Assembly (NCBI GenBank): GCA_019055375.1
Contig: JAHQIW010000028.1
Coordinates: 57,050-121,049, forward strand
Source: Parelaphostrongylus tenuis
Taxonomy: Eukaryota; Nematoda; Chromadorea; Rhabditida; Metastrongylidae
Reading direction: 5' to 3'
DNA: 64,000 bases
Position numbers and translations under genes: made by a program. Numbering within the stretch: position 1 is the first letter of the stretch; each line of letters begins with the position of its first letter. The notes under the pieces are model-generated. The model searched no databases and was not told where the DNA came from. It was given only the letters and a program-made list of their open reading frames with translations. Below are positions 11,030-23,200 of this stretch, one piece after another.

Positions 11030-11400
11030 ACATCATACCACCGCTAGAGAGGTCAAATAATTAGAATTTCATTTGAAAAACAGACAGTTAATGAAAATCA
11101 AAACACATTTTTCCAATGTTTTTACTGAACCTTAAGAGTTAGAATGGAAACTGTTTGAACTTATAGATTTTGGCCTACAAGACGTTGACGTCCTATTTCA
11201 CCAGTAAGATATTTCGCTTTTGTGGAGCCCAAAAAAACATACACCCTTCATATTCTTCTGCGCTCAAATTTCATGTTGCAAGTAAGAAAGTAAATTGTAG
11301 AATACTGTGACTCGGCCCAATTCCATTTTCAAAACAAATAAAACTTGTAAATTTGTTGAAATTTCGATATTAAATGTATTTACAGATGATAGAATACGGA
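11030..11400. other. Intergenic, AT-rich, nothing recognised
   Basis: Low-complexity AT-rich DNA with no coding or repeat signature that I could support. Confidence 0.3.
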
Positions 11401-11404
11401 AGCT

Positions 11405-11487
11405 TTATACACACGTATACACGTATGCATAAATGTACATATACATGTGTATATACACATTATATATGTATATATGCACGCACATGT
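11405..11487. repeat. TA/CA-rich simple repeat
   Basis: Alternating pyrimidine-purine run of tacacg, tatac and atgtatata units, a degenerate dinucleotide microsatellite. Confidence 0.7.
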
Positions 11488-11609
11488 AGGTTGTAGAAAA
11501 AGTTCTGCTGCATTTTGAGAAATACATCGAAAAAATTTATTTGCACACCAATTAAGCTCAAGCAAAAGGCAAATTAGTAGTCGAAATAATCTTTTTAATA
11601 CATTTAACC

Positions 11610-11745
11610 GACTAAGGGGTGAGTAGAAATTCGACCCCAAGCGGGATTTGAACCCGCGTCTCACCCCTCCTCCCAGGTATGGGTGAAACCCGCGTTCAAT
11701 TCCCGCCTGAGGTCGAATTTCCGCTAACCACTCAATTCTCTTGTT
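11610..11745. repeat. tRNA-like palindromic element (double-headed)
   Basis: Two box-B-like cores face each other: 'agcgggatttgaacccgcg' (minus sense) and 'cccgcgttcaattcccgcct' (plus sense). Flanks 'gagtagaaattcgacc' and 'ggtcgaatttccgctaa' are inverted copies, so the whole unit is a foldback of about 130 bp. Confidence 0.65.
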
Positions 11746-11939
11746 TGTATTGTAAATATCATTACAGTGTAAAAAAGCGGTGAAAACATTAGAAAATATG
11801 AGTAGCCTCTTTTTATATCAAGCTAATTCAGTCACATATCCGGCAGTACAAGGATTCCGCGGCGATAAAACCCGCGATTTCAGTCTTTACGAACTTAATG
11901 GTTTTCTTACAGAAAATGATTTCTTGATATAGTCAGAGA

Positions 11940-12065
11940 TGTAGAGTGGTGGGCAAAAACCCTCGCGTCAGGCGGGACTCGAACCCGCATCTCACTCTAT
12001 CCGGAAGCGCGTGCCCTAACACGTTGCACTACTGACTCTCGAACTGCTACCACTCTTTCTCCGCT
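11940..12065 (-). repeat. tRNA-like palindromic element (family A), minus orientation
   Basis: Contains 'caggcgggactcgaacccgc' (complement of box B) and 'cgtgccctaacacgttgca', bracketed by 'gtagagtggtgggcaaaa' and 'taccactctttctccgc'. Confidence 0.65.
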
Positions 12066-12069
12066 ACAA

Positions 12070-13470
12070 CGCATCTAACTTTTTGATAGATAAAAGACTA
12101 CATGAATGTTGATCGTGACTCTCTTATAGAGGAGACTTTGCTCGACTATTCGGTTTCTTTAAAGTTATTATTCAAATGTTATTACGATCCATCATATGAT
12201 AAACATTGCAGCCATTATTTGGAAATGTTTTGCACCTTTTCCGTCTCTATTTCAGTATCTTTTATCCGTAAAATAACTATGATTTGCTCTAGCATTTATA
12301 ACTGAAATGACAGATAAATATATGTAAAATTACCAAACCTCAAGCTCTTGCGGGAAAACGCTTTATATTTCGAAATGCAAAACAGAACTTTTTTTTCACT
12401 AACGCTCAACTCAACTTTTGTGCTCTACAATTTGCCGCTTAATAGCAAAAAAATGTAAAAACAAAGATGCTGAAAGCCAAAATAGATTATTACAAAGGAA
12501 AATTGTCTACGTATTGCCTAAACCGCATAGTTACCGCTTCGCCTATGTACACTATGGTGTACAAACCGAGCGCCCTGGGACAATCTAGCGATGAAGGACA
12601 TAATGTGAACAGCCGAAAACTAGTAATGGGCTACCTTAGTTTAATTCTGAGATATGGAAAAGTTTTTCGTGTTCGATGGGCCGTAATATCCTACTAAACT
12701 GCATGATCTACGGGACTTCAGACTCTCTGTGGAAGATTAGCCAGGGAGAAGACAAAGATTCAAAGTTCCAGCTGATGAATAGAAGTAGTCCAACGAAAAA
12801 AGTGTCTTAGAAACGACTGATTGATGAAGAGCTCCAAAAAAATATTGGAAAAGGCGCAGCCTAAAATTCCCATAAGTAAGAGCGGTCTGCGCTGGACCAT
12901 AGTACTTTATTTCTTGCAAACGATGAAAGTCATTTTGACTTTGAAACTCTTAAAGGTCTTTTTTCGCTTGAAAAAAAGCTTTTCATATGTAATTCAAGTA
13001 ACTATTCGAAAGATTAAATCATGAGGATTACAAAACTTTACTTGGTTTTCAAGATCTTTGCTTTTAGTACGCTATGGCAGCAAAAATAAACTTATATTTC
13101 AAACTCGGGTTTGCCATATCTGCTCGACTAAAGTCTGTGGATCGATTTTTATTGATCTAGACTAAGCTCACTGGATAGTCCAAATCTCGGCAAATTTGAC
13201 GTTTCAAGTGGTTCTCGAAAAAAATCTCCGTAGCGTATTGTGTAAGCGAAAATAAAGCCACGTTTCACTTCCGGGATTTACCTTGCACATAGAAGTCAAA
13301 CACGCACAAAAAGTATACAGTCTTGTAGAGAAAAAAAGTTTCTAATAAATTTGGTACAAGGAATTCAAAGTATTTCCTGAAATAAAGAAAAAAAAACCTT
13401 TTTGTTAAGAACAAAAATCGCACGCCACAACGCGATGTGGACTACTTCTAAGAGATCTATGTGCTGAGCG
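12070..13470. other. Intergenic with degenerate repeat, no gene recognised
   Basis: Frames at 12102-12305, 12467-12697 and 12821-13024 are short, AT-rich and unrecognisable. The stretch around 13130-13260 (a TCGATAG/GATAACT-type motif and 'tcacttccgg') resembles parts of the 5.7, 17.9 and 33.1 kb repeats and is probably a further relic of that family. Confidence 0.35.
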
Positions 13471-13474
13471 CAAA

Positions 13475-13582
13475 AGTTCAACCTCAGACGGGAGTTGAAC
13501 TCGCGCCCCCCGGTATGAATCAACCGCGAATTCAAATCACGCCTGAGCTCGGATTTTTGCTCAAAATCAGTTCTCTTAGGAA
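13475..13582. repeat. tRNA-like palindromic element (double-headed)
   Basis: 'acgggagttgaactcgcg' and 'cgcgaattcaaatcacgcct' form opposing box-B-like cores. The outer arms 'gagcgcaaaagttcaacctc' and 'gagctcggatttttgctc' are inverted relatives. Same architecture as the 11.6 kb copy. Confidence 0.6.
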
Positions 13583-14419
13583 TATCTGAAACATCGGTAA
13601 CAGTGGTGGCGAAAAATCAATAAAAACATAAGAAATCTTGGCTATCGAATGCTGCCGTCAGCAAAGGATATGATATCTTTGATAAATTTGTTTATGTTCT
13701 AGTTGGTGGAAATTTTTATTTATTATTCTAACTTCTTCTTCCTCTCATTTTGAATTCCTAGCGATTTTTTTTTTTTCATCTTTGATTGCACTATCCTGCG
13801 TAGCCTCGAAAAAAACATCGCGCCATATTGAGAATCTCGCCGATACGAATTTAGGAGATAATTTTGAGAAGGAAATTAAAAATAGACACAAAAACATAGT
13901 CATTTTTAGCGTTGCTTGATATTCAAAATAAAGCTAAAAAAAGTTTGGAAAATTAATTTATTACCAAAAAAGCGCGCGTATTTGCCGCTTCTTTTTTTTT
14001 CAAAAATTGAACGCTTTAATCTAAGGAATTTTGAAGTCACTAAAAAGGAACAGAGTAGTCCCAATATCTCTAAAAAGGAATCGCATTTAAACGAAAAATT
14101 ACGCAATAGCCTCATATCGATCGGTGACAGGAACAAGGTATAGATCAACAGCATTGGAACCGCTCGCTTTTTGATCTACGTGGCCAAAGAACGGAATTCT
14201 CGGTTATCGATCGCGGTGTGCGCGATCTACCAAGGAAGTACAATAAGCGATGCCAGGAGGATTCAAGTCACAAACAACAGCTCATCTCAGCCTAAAAAAA
14301 AACTAATTACGAAACTTGGAGGCGGGGGAAAAACGTCGAAAACGATCTATACTTTCGACGTTATTTTTCAGAGAGCTCTTCAATCGGAAAATCGCTCAAC
14401 AGAATAAAGAAATCGGAAT
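13583..14419. other. AT-rich intergenic DNA
   Basis: At 13906-14154 both strands carry long open frames over the same AT-rich bases (many TTT/AAA codons), which argues for chance. No gene or named repeat recognised. Confidence 0.35.
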
Positions 14420-14760
14420 CGACGAGGGTCCAGAAACTAGAAGGAGACCTCGGAGGGCGAAGGGAGGTCGGAGCCGACGACTATATGATACAGAGCTGGG
14501 CTGGCTGGCTGGTGAGATGATTGGTTGGCTGGGGTAGACACTGACGTCATAGCCCCTCCCCATCCCGCGTCGGCGGCGGCGGCGTCCAAACCTCTCTCTG
14601 CTCTCGCGATGCAGAGCCTGCTCCATCGCCAAGTCTTGCTCCACTGCCAAGGATCCGCCCAATCCGTCTGATCCGCCCGATCAGTTTGAATCCCTCATCG
14701 GCGGCGGCAGGTGGTCTCTCTCTCGCTCTCTCCCGCTCGACCGCCTCCTTACCAGTAGTT
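14420..14760. promoter_or_regulatory. GC-rich island with a perfect CRE palindrome; possible promoter
   Basis: About 340 bp with much higher GC than the surroundings: several CG dinucleotides, a 'ggctggctggctgg' tract, 'cggcggcggcggcg' and CT-rich runs 'ctctctctcgctctctc'. The palindrome TGACGTCA at 14542-14549 is the consensus CREB/ATF site. No convincing exon follows before the mariner relic at 14855, so a gene start here is inference. It could equally be part of an inserted element. Confidence 0.35.
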
Positions 14761-14854
14761 ACTGTTTACTATTCATTCTTTTTAGATAAATCTCCAGGTC
14801 TCTTCTCAGAAGCCGACTCGAGGCTGGCACTACCTGTAATAGCAGTGTTAGTAC

Positions 14855-15300
14855 TTGGTTGGTGCAAATGTAATGCTGGTTTTGGGCTCGCCAAATTTAA
14901 ATCTTAATAACTTGGCTCAAAAACATCTTCGTTGATCCAAAAAAACCTTCATAATGGACAGGATTTTTATCGCAAAATTAGTGCTTGTTCCTATAGGATA
15001 AAAATCGGTGTCTCGGGATTTGACGAGCTCTTGGAGAGATTTTTCTGCAATGCTGAAGATTCTGAAGGCGTTTTTTTCTTGGTAGAACATGTCGAGATCC
15101 CTGAAGCTATGGTAGCCAACGGACGCGAGGTCTGGCCAATATGGAGGATAAGGCAGAAGATCGTGGCTCAATTCGTAAGACTTTGGGAAGCGCTCGTTGT
15201 GCGTCATCTGGCTGTTGAACGACAATGGATAACCGCCATTACTTCCGCACCATCCCTTTTGCTTCCCCATTGTGTCGTGAGTAGATTGGTCGAAATTGAG
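14855..15300 (-). pseudogene. Mariner transposase C-terminal remnant
   Basis: The minus strand encodes PYPPYWPDLASVGYHSFRDL, a decayed form of the PYSPDL(A/S)PSDYHLF block that holds the last catalytic Asp of mariner transposases. The downstream part SLQELVKSRDTDFYPIGT is also typical. The outer end 'ttggttggtgcaaatgtaat' looks like a mariner terminal repeat. The helix-turn-helix and first catalytic motifs are absent. Confidence 0.75.
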
Positions 15301-15667
15301 TTTTTTTTTCTACCTAGCGCAGTCTCAAGGATAATGACCTATTCTGAATTCACGGCTTGACACCGCCGTAACTTTTGCACCACCCGACATCCTCTTATTA
15401 ATCTGAAATAGTTGTAAAATGAACAGCTAGTAAATTGTTCTAGTAACAAAATTTGAAGTAGAAAATGCGCATTAAATTCACATATAGCGTAGCCACATTT
15501 ATTTGAGAATTTATTCCAATATCGAACGCCATATCTCCACAATGCATCGGCCGCCAATACATTTGCACCAGCATACTGGTAGTAGTAAGAGTAGCAGCAG
15601 TTCGATGGCTGACATTTCGACAGCTTTGCCGCTCCGTAACCTCTGAACATCTCCAATCTATGCCCCC

Positions 15668-15681
15668 GGGGGGGGGGGGGG
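15668..15681 (+). repeat. Poly(G) run
   Basis: Fourteen G in a row, unusual in this AT-rich genome and a site of likely length error. It lies beside a SINE start. Confidence 0.8.
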
Positions 15682-15684
15682 TCA

Positions 15685-16000
15685 ATGTGACACGATGGAA
15701 GAGCACATGTAGCGCAGTGGTTAGACCTGCTCTGTGTCGCACACAAGGTCAATGGTGCGATCTCGCGCTCATGGCTCACCAAGCCATCCATCCCTCCGGG
15801 GTTGGTAAATGGGTACCAGACTGCTCCCAGACTTGTGTGGGAGGATAGCCAGCATTGATAGTACAACGGGAGACCACTGTGAGTCATTGTAAAGGCCAGA
15901 CATGCATTCATTCACCTTAAATGAAGTGAAAAATTGAAGACAAATGCATGACGCCTTCCCCTGGGATTGATCAACGCCGAAAGTTTTATCCTTTTTATTC
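15685..16000 (+). repeat. tRNA-derived SINE (family B), complete-looking copy
   Basis: Head 'gtagcgcagtggttagacct', box-B region 'caatggtgcgatctcgcg', body with 'ggctcaccaagccatccatc' and 'gaggatagccagcattgat', junction 'aaaggccagacatgcattca', and tail ending 'ttttatcctttttattc'. It defines the layout used to recognise the other copies. Confidence 0.8.
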
Positions 16001-16014
16001 TTTTTACCGTAGGG

Positions 16015-16240
16015 GACTAGAAGCGTGTATGGCGCAATGGTTAGAGATGCTCGGCGACATAAACGCAGTCGATAGTTCGACCCCACGCCCAAGTTTCACC
16101 AAACTTTATGCCTCCGAGGCCAGTTTCTTGGTGCCAGACTTGACTGAGAGGATAACAGAACTGGTTTGATCCGTCATATGCATCAATCACCGCAGACGAT
16201 GCTGCGAATGGAGTCGATTGCACGACGCATTTTGGGAAAA
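16015..16240 (+). repeat. tRNA-derived SINE (family B), diverged copy
   Basis: Head 'gtatggcgcaatggttagag', box-B-like 'gatagttcgaccccacgcc'. The body is diverged but retains 'gtgccagacttg' and 'gaggataac'. It sits directly behind another copy in the same orientation. Confidence 0.65.
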
Positions 16241-16459
16241 TGATCAATGCAAGATCTTTAGATCTTTAGCCATTTATTTACCAGAGGACTCGTCCAGCGT
16301 CTGAAGAGGTGAGCTTACCGAAACGTCGGCCTTCGAGTGATAAAATTGGTCATCAAATGAGAACAAAAATTGCTGTCATTCTCGAGTCGGCTTCACATGG
16401 ACAGCCCTTTGGATTGACGTTAATCAAACATTATTTTCAATGCCGAGGTCTATAGAGAA

Positions 16460-17160
16460 CTGGGTACTTCGTGGTTATGAAGGGACAAATGAAAAGCCGA
16501 TCTCATTCGCTGTGCACGAACTTTTCATAGGAGTGTTAGTAACCATTAAAAACCTGAAAACCATTCAAGAGAGCCCATGTCGCCTTATCTCGAAAACGCC
16601 TTATGACATTGCCACAGGCGGAGATTTTTTGCGTTGCAGACACGCAGATTTCTCTTTGGACAGAGCCTATTGGACTATCAGTTATCATTAGAAAGCGTAA
16701 TGGTTGCTGATCTCAATGCTGTGCTTATATCCTGAAAAGACTTTCTCTGCAACGCAGTGCGTAGAATAAGTCGAATTCGCAGGGCTCGCGACCAAAGGGG
16801 TCTTTGGTCAATTCACGTGCCGCCGTGTAAGGCGACCACGTGTGCTGAGGTGATGACGGTCTTTCTAGGATATAACACAGCATTGGAATCAGTAACCATT
16901 ACGCTATCGAATGATTACTAATAGTCTTAAGAGAAAGCTCTGTCCGGCAAGAAATATGCGCGTCTGTAACGCAAGGAATTTCCCTTTGTGTAACAACGTC
17001 AAAAGAAGACTTTTTTGAATTTCGGCGACGTGGGACTGTAGCCAGAAACCTCAGCTTTCGAGTGGTTACTAACAATCATATGAAAAGTTCCTGGCTAGCG
17101 AATGAGGTCCCTTTTTCATTTGTCCCCTTATAACCACGAAATACCGAAAATCGAATTGTT
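16460..17160. mobile_element. Non-autonomous TIR DNA transposon (family 1) next to the tomm-70 start
   Basis: The left arm 'acttcgtggttatgaaggga' matches the complement of the right arm 'ccccttataaccacgaaat'. Homology then runs inwards for over 100 bp (CTCATTCGCT, GAACTTTTCATA, TGTTAGTAACCA). No transposase. Related to the 1330-2415 element. Its right end is about 60 bp before the tomm-70 ATG. Confidence 0.7.
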
Positions 17161-17211
17161 CATGCCGAGATTTGTAGATTGTCGGTCTTTTGGAAAAAAA
17201 AACGCGTCCTA

Positions 17212-17218
17212 TTTCAGT
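17212..17218 (+). promoter_or_regulatory. Probable spliced-leader trans-splice acceptor of tomm-70
   Basis: TTTCAG at 17212-17217 matches the nematode 3' splice consensus and lies only 5 nt before the ATG, with no upstream exon that could be cis-spliced to it. This is the usual arrangement for SL trans-spliced nematode mRNAs. The SL type cannot be judged from the genome. Confidence 0.6.
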
Positions 17219-17222
17219 GATC

Positions 17223-20200
17223 ATGGCCAATTCGAGTCGTTTATATCGTTATGTCGGCATTGCTGCTATCGTAGGAGTGTCGGCGGCCGGTCTCTACTAC
17301 ATAATTTGGCGTCGTAGGAACTCGGTGAACTTTCATCGTTTTTATTTTAATACTTTTTTTTTTACCTCTAAAATAGAACCGCTCGATATATGAAGTCACT
17401 AGATACCCCAAGACTTCGCTCCCAATTGATCTTTCTCCTTGCTACCGGCCAAAATTGCTTTTTCCCTTCTCTTCTTTTCTTATTCCTGTAGTTTTGTGGG
17501 CATAAATTGTCGTCTTTGATGATATATCCAAGATTGGGTGATGATCAAAGCCTTGAACCGCGGGCGGGAATTGAACCCGTGTCTCACCTTCTCTAGGACG
17601 CGTGCTGACCACTGACTTAAAATTAGCAAAGAATTTTTTATGGTAATTGGACACTGAAAGCCGGGAAGTACTCTACCTAGCTATGCAGTTGAGGTCGCCC
17701 CTTTTGGGATGGTGTGTATCCAAAAAGATGCACGATTTCTTGGAGGCTTTTCTTGCAAGGAAAACTTCTTCTTTAGATTTTTCAATGACTTTCTGAATAC
17801 TAAAACCTCGATGATTGCAGTAATGTGTTTGATTTTCGAAAAATCATTCTTATTGCGTTGTAACAGCGAAGGGAAATTATGTTTCACGCTCGATTTGCTT
17901 TTTTTTCTCAATTGGGTTCTGTCGGTGACTTTTCGCTAGGCTTTCGATAACTTTTCGATAGACCAAATCTTGGCGATTTTGAGGTTGAAATTGATCTCAG
18001 GAAGGTCTTTATAGAACCTTTTAAGAGCGCAAAGCAGATCGCGTATCACACCAAAGTAGTTCACCCATAGTGCGAAGTTTTGGATTTTTTTTCGTGCTTA
18101 AGAGTTATTTATGCACGAGAAGCCTACGATCATGTAGAGAAAATCATGGAGAACACGAAAAAACCTGAATGTTTGTTTTAAAACGGAATAAAAAGTCTTA
18201 TTAGATAACGGAAATTGCGCGCAGCTCCAGACACTGTGCGATCGATCAGCTACAGTCCCGATAGGGTTAATTCTTTATTTCAAGGGAGCAGTTTTGGAAT
18301 AATTTGGGCAAGGTATTAGCAAGATTTTCTTTTTCTTGCGTTTCTTTATTAGCTTACCATTACCTTTCAGTACTTGTAAGTAAAAAAATTTTTCGACATA
18401 ATTGTTACTTACGTTTGCGCGAAGCGACTGTGATACACTTCTGCATACAGCGCTCGACTATAATTTTTTTGGTTTAAATTTATTGTTTAGTTGTTAACGA
18501 ACTTGGAATTACATCACAGTTCTATCCTGTTATTCACAGCGAGAATATTGTCAGTTATATACCGGAGTCCATTAGTAGTATAAGGTCGTTCCATAAGCTT
18601 TGGCACTGGCAATAATACTGAATTTAGTTACCAGAAGTAATTGAAATTACATGTCTTTGATGTCGTTCAATTGCGCATTTTTTTTGTGAACATTTTGGTA
18701 TACAACTTGCTCAAACTTACCTCAAGATGGGACTGTCTTAGGAACGAATTCTCTTGCTACTCATACATGAATGGCGCGCAGGCAAAATGCTAGTGAAGCG
18801 GCGCGCGAGGCAAGTGGAGCTTGGGGCGATGACATGGTTGAAGAAAGGACGGTTAGGAAATGGTTCGCGAGGTTCAAAGCTGGAGAGAACCATCTGAAGC
18901 ATCAGTCGTGTTTCGGCTGTCCACAGGAAGCTCGTTTAATTTTGTGCGCCGCTTCACTAACGTTTTTCTCTTAGGCGCCATTTGTGCATGAGTAGCAGGC
19001 GAATTTGTTTTCAAGACAGTTTCAACTTGAACATAGATAAGTTGTATACAAAATGTCTGCAAGAAAATGCACAGTTGAACGACCGAAATCATGTAATTTA
19101 AATGATTTATGGTTGAAAATTTGCTGTTTATCGCATTAGTGCCAAAACTTATGGAACGACTCAATAATGATGAGATTATGTCGTAGTTCGAGGGAATATC
19201 ATGAATTATGTATCGATGTCAATTCGTAGTAAAGGCGGCCAAATAGTGGTTGTTTCGGAATGGTGTATTTGAACGTTTTCATCAATTAAGCAGAGGATAA
19301 AAGCACTTCTCAGTCACCTAGTAATTTGCATTTCTCCCATATACCTCTCTGAATACGATTTTGGAACAAATTTGTTTACCAGAGAATTGAGGTTTTTCTT
19401 TTCCTTTGCCTAGGTGGTACATCCGTTCAACTAGACCATTCCTAAACAATCACTACCTGGTTGCTTTTACTACAGATTGACTTCGATGCAAAGGCATTCT
19501 TAACAGTAGGCAGGAGCATCTTTTTTCGTATTGGGATCATTTGTCTAATGAAATCCACTCGTCGCAATGGTAATGAAATCTGTCAAAAGAAAGGGTGCGC
19601 TCAGAGGAGTTCGCCAGATGCGGCGGATCCTGAAATGGAAATCGTTATGGAAGGGGTTTTATGGGATTACCGGTTCCAGTCCATCCCAGAATCATGTTTG
19701 ATCGTGTTCTGTCCGGTTGTTTGCTCGGAAGTATCTGTTCCCTTTTTTGGCGAAAAATGTTCATGAGATTGGAATTTTTCCTCCGAGTACTGTATCTGCA
19801 AGTCTATACATTTTACAGAGGAAGAAGGGTCCAACAGCGAAAGAGTTGAAAGACTTGGGTAATAAACTCTTTGCGGCCAAGAAGTATAGCGATTCTATCC
19901 GGGTCAGTTCAGCTTTTTCTTTTGCTAATTACAGAATAAATCACCTGTCAATTGTTTCACGTATTTATACATCTAGGATTGTTGAGTAGTATGCAATACA
20001 TTCAACTCCAGACGCGAGTAGAACTCGCGTTTCACCCATACCGGGAGGCGCATACCTCCACTACCACCGAGACAGATCTCGCCTAGGATCGAATGTTTTG
20101 CATCTCACTCAACATCCTTGAGTGTATGATTGCAGCATTAGAATACTTTAGTAAGCAATAAAAATGAGAAAATCTCATAGATTTCATCGAGTTGTCATCG

Positions 20201-23200
20201 GTTGTAAACTTAGATTGACAGCGCTATTTGTAGTAAGAATCCTAAGAGCCATAATAGACATCTGACGTGACAATCTCGTTGATTCTTTGAGCATGGGATA
20301 AGTTGTAATGGCACACTATAAAGAAGAATGTGGACAGTAGGTCAAAATCCACAACGTAGTGGAGATGACTGATTTAAGGCCGAAGGCTGTTGTTCGGAGA
20401 CGAAATGAGATGTTCGGATTCAAAGTAACCGTTCTTGACACTAATTCTATTGCTTTCTGATATTGGAGCCTCCCCAGTTCCTCATGTAGTTTGTTCAATC
20501 AAGAAAATAGAGGGCGCTTTTGGCGCATGATTAGAAGTGTTCTGTGAGACACACGTGATCGATGGTTCTATACGGCGCTCAGGCTCACCGACCCTTTTCT
20601 CTAAGGTTGGCGAATCAGTTTTGTGGTCGCTTTGGAGCAATGAAAAATTCTTGTGAGAAAATTTTGTAGTGCATAATCTCTATCCACTTAGCGCCGCCAG
20701 TCTAGAAGAGGTTGAACTATATTCCTTTGGGGGCCACAGTTGATAGGCAGGCGACATCGCGCCGTCGCTTACGTGTTCCCTCAAGACGCGAGACCGCCAC
20801 CACTGCAGCTGAGTTAGATTTGACGCCGCGTGGCCGGGTGCCGAAACATGGCGTACGCTCTCTTAAAGGGATATGTATATATACAAGCATAGAGAAGTAT
20901 AATGTGGTATTGGAAGTGATGTGCTGTTCTTTATGTACAACTTTTTACGATGTACGGGTTCTTCAAAAGAGTTAATGTAGATTAACGACTGGAGATTGAA
21001 GTATACGCATTTTTGCCCGCAATTTAGAACGTCATTTGTTTCGACAACTTGGAATTTTGAAATTATATTAGGGACGAGTTTCTCCAGAGGCAAGTTCTGC
21101 TGTTCTGAGCCAGTTGTTATTGAGATGTTCCGAAAAAAAAGGTTTTTTGGTTGAAGAAGATCCTGTCGATCAGATGGGCGGGGAAGGGTATAAGGTACAG
21201 TGAATTTTTCCCTTTAGTTATTTCTGGATAAAGCCACTTTTCCCGAGAATCTCATCAACATTGTGACATAACGCTTGGTAGGCTTACTCGACCCTCTACG
21301 TTATGAAGTTTCGTGCATCTAGCACGAGACCTTAAGAACTATCAGCATATTCGGTCGTTGAAAACCTTTCCCTGGTTTATGCTTGCTTGGAGTGTCATGT
21401 TGCTTCATGTTCGTGTTCGAACTCAGGAAATACATAACATTGCCGTTTTTGATTCGGTAGCTTCTTATAGTGTACGTTTTTTGCGAAAAAAAGTGTTTTC
21501 TTCGAAGGCGGTACGACATTACATATTGCACGGATCCCAGTTCTTCCTGTATTCGACTCGTTTCACTTTGTATGCGAATTTCACCAAAGCCTTGAAATTT
21601 CTCGTGAGTGCTCAGCTTTTGCTTGAGTTTTTTGATCTTCTGAATGTTGTCTAATGCCGGTCTAGGCGATCCTCATTGGAATCGTGAAACAGCTATCTCA
21701 CGACATTTCTAAATCTTCGCCACAAACGGTGGGTAGCCTTCCTATTCTGTGAGTGAGCTTATCCCAGACAACTCTAGTAGCAAAACCTCAACGTCGGATC
21801 GATTTACTGCGATAGGGTTGTCCCAGGATCGCGATTCAACCTTACCATCACGCGTAGTAAGCGGCATCACTTCTTTTGCGCTTTTGGCGTTCTGTTAGGA
21901 ATTGTCAAAGGATGAGAATAAACCTCTCGGCCTTGATCAGTCCGTGAGGAATTACACCATGCACTTGACTTCACCAGACATTGATAGAGGTAATTAATTG
22001 AATGCATATCTAGCTTTTACATTGACTCGCGGTGGCCTATCGATGTATCAAGTCGGCGCTGCAATTCTCTGGAAGTCTAGTAACGATGCGCCAACACCGA
22101 AAGGGCGAAAGTCTTGATGAGATTTGGACGTGAGATGAAACCATCGATCACGTGTGTATCGCAGTGCATGCATCAATGCATCAGTAACCACTGCGCTATG
22201 CGCAGCTTCAGGAAGACGCCATTTTTATAAGCTACAGGCTCCATTGTTGCACGCCATTGTCAGGCGCAACACGCTGGGGGTTAGGCACGCACGGGGTTGA
22301 GTCTATGGTCTCATAAGGGCTACAGTGGTGCGCACTAACAAGATTTACAGCCAATGTTTTTTGCGGGCTATGTTTTGAAAAATTTTCTTGATCAGTGGGA
22401 ACAGTAACCTTTTTTATCAGTTCAACGAAATCGAAATCATTCTAGTTGAGTATGACTTTTCGATTTTTGTGGGGAAATAAATCAGTAGCGCTTCTGTTTT
22501 AAGCTCGGCAAAGACTTTTCCAGTGAGGTCTTGAACTGCTGTAGTATAAGGTTCGCTGGAAGAACTAGATCAAGTGTTTTCTCTGGTGTTTACAGGCAAC
22601 TGTATTCTATTGTTTGTATCTAACCAAGAAAATGTTCTAAGCGTTGTGCTTTTTGAGATCTTCTCCAAAGCAATTAATGCTCCTGGCAGTGATAGCGAAA
22701 CCCTCATGGCGATGTGTTTTCAGAATAGAGCTGCTGCAAAAGAGGTTGGCATGAAGTATTTGTGGGTTTTTATTAGAGCAAAAACTCAAATCCAGACTAC
22801 AGCTATTGTTCCGTTTTTCACACATTATTACTTCAGCACCATGGTGGCTATAGTGTCGATGATATGTTGAATGATTGTCAGCAAGCCCTTAAGCATAATC
22901 CTCGATACGCTAAGGCTCACTTTAGAAAGGCTCGTCTCTTAGAAATGAAAAAGGATTACATGGCTTCTCTCACATGTACGTAGGTGACTATGGTTCTTCT
23001 TTATAATCGTATTTCAAAATCTCGTATGTTTTATTTCTAGGTGTCTACTGCGCAATTCAACTCGACCCTACACTTGGTCCCCAAGCAGAAACAATTTTAC
23101 CAGCTCTACTGGAGAAGCTAGAAAAAGATCCTATGAGGCGTGGCACCACGACAGCACTCTTCGAGGCTCGAAGAAGCACGTACGTCATGAGAAGGTGTGT

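Noticed and set aside
11405..11487. CRISPR-like or regulatory tandem array
   Set aside because: It is only a degenerate TA/CA simple repeat without regular spacers.
13906..14154. Overlapping long frames on both strands
   Set aside because: Both are driven by poly-A/T codons over the same bases; mutual openness is a composition effect.
18771..18974. A host helix-turn-helix protein
   Set aside because: The sequence is the mariner transposase N-terminus inside a TIR-flanked MITE, followed by its inverted copy, not a host gene.
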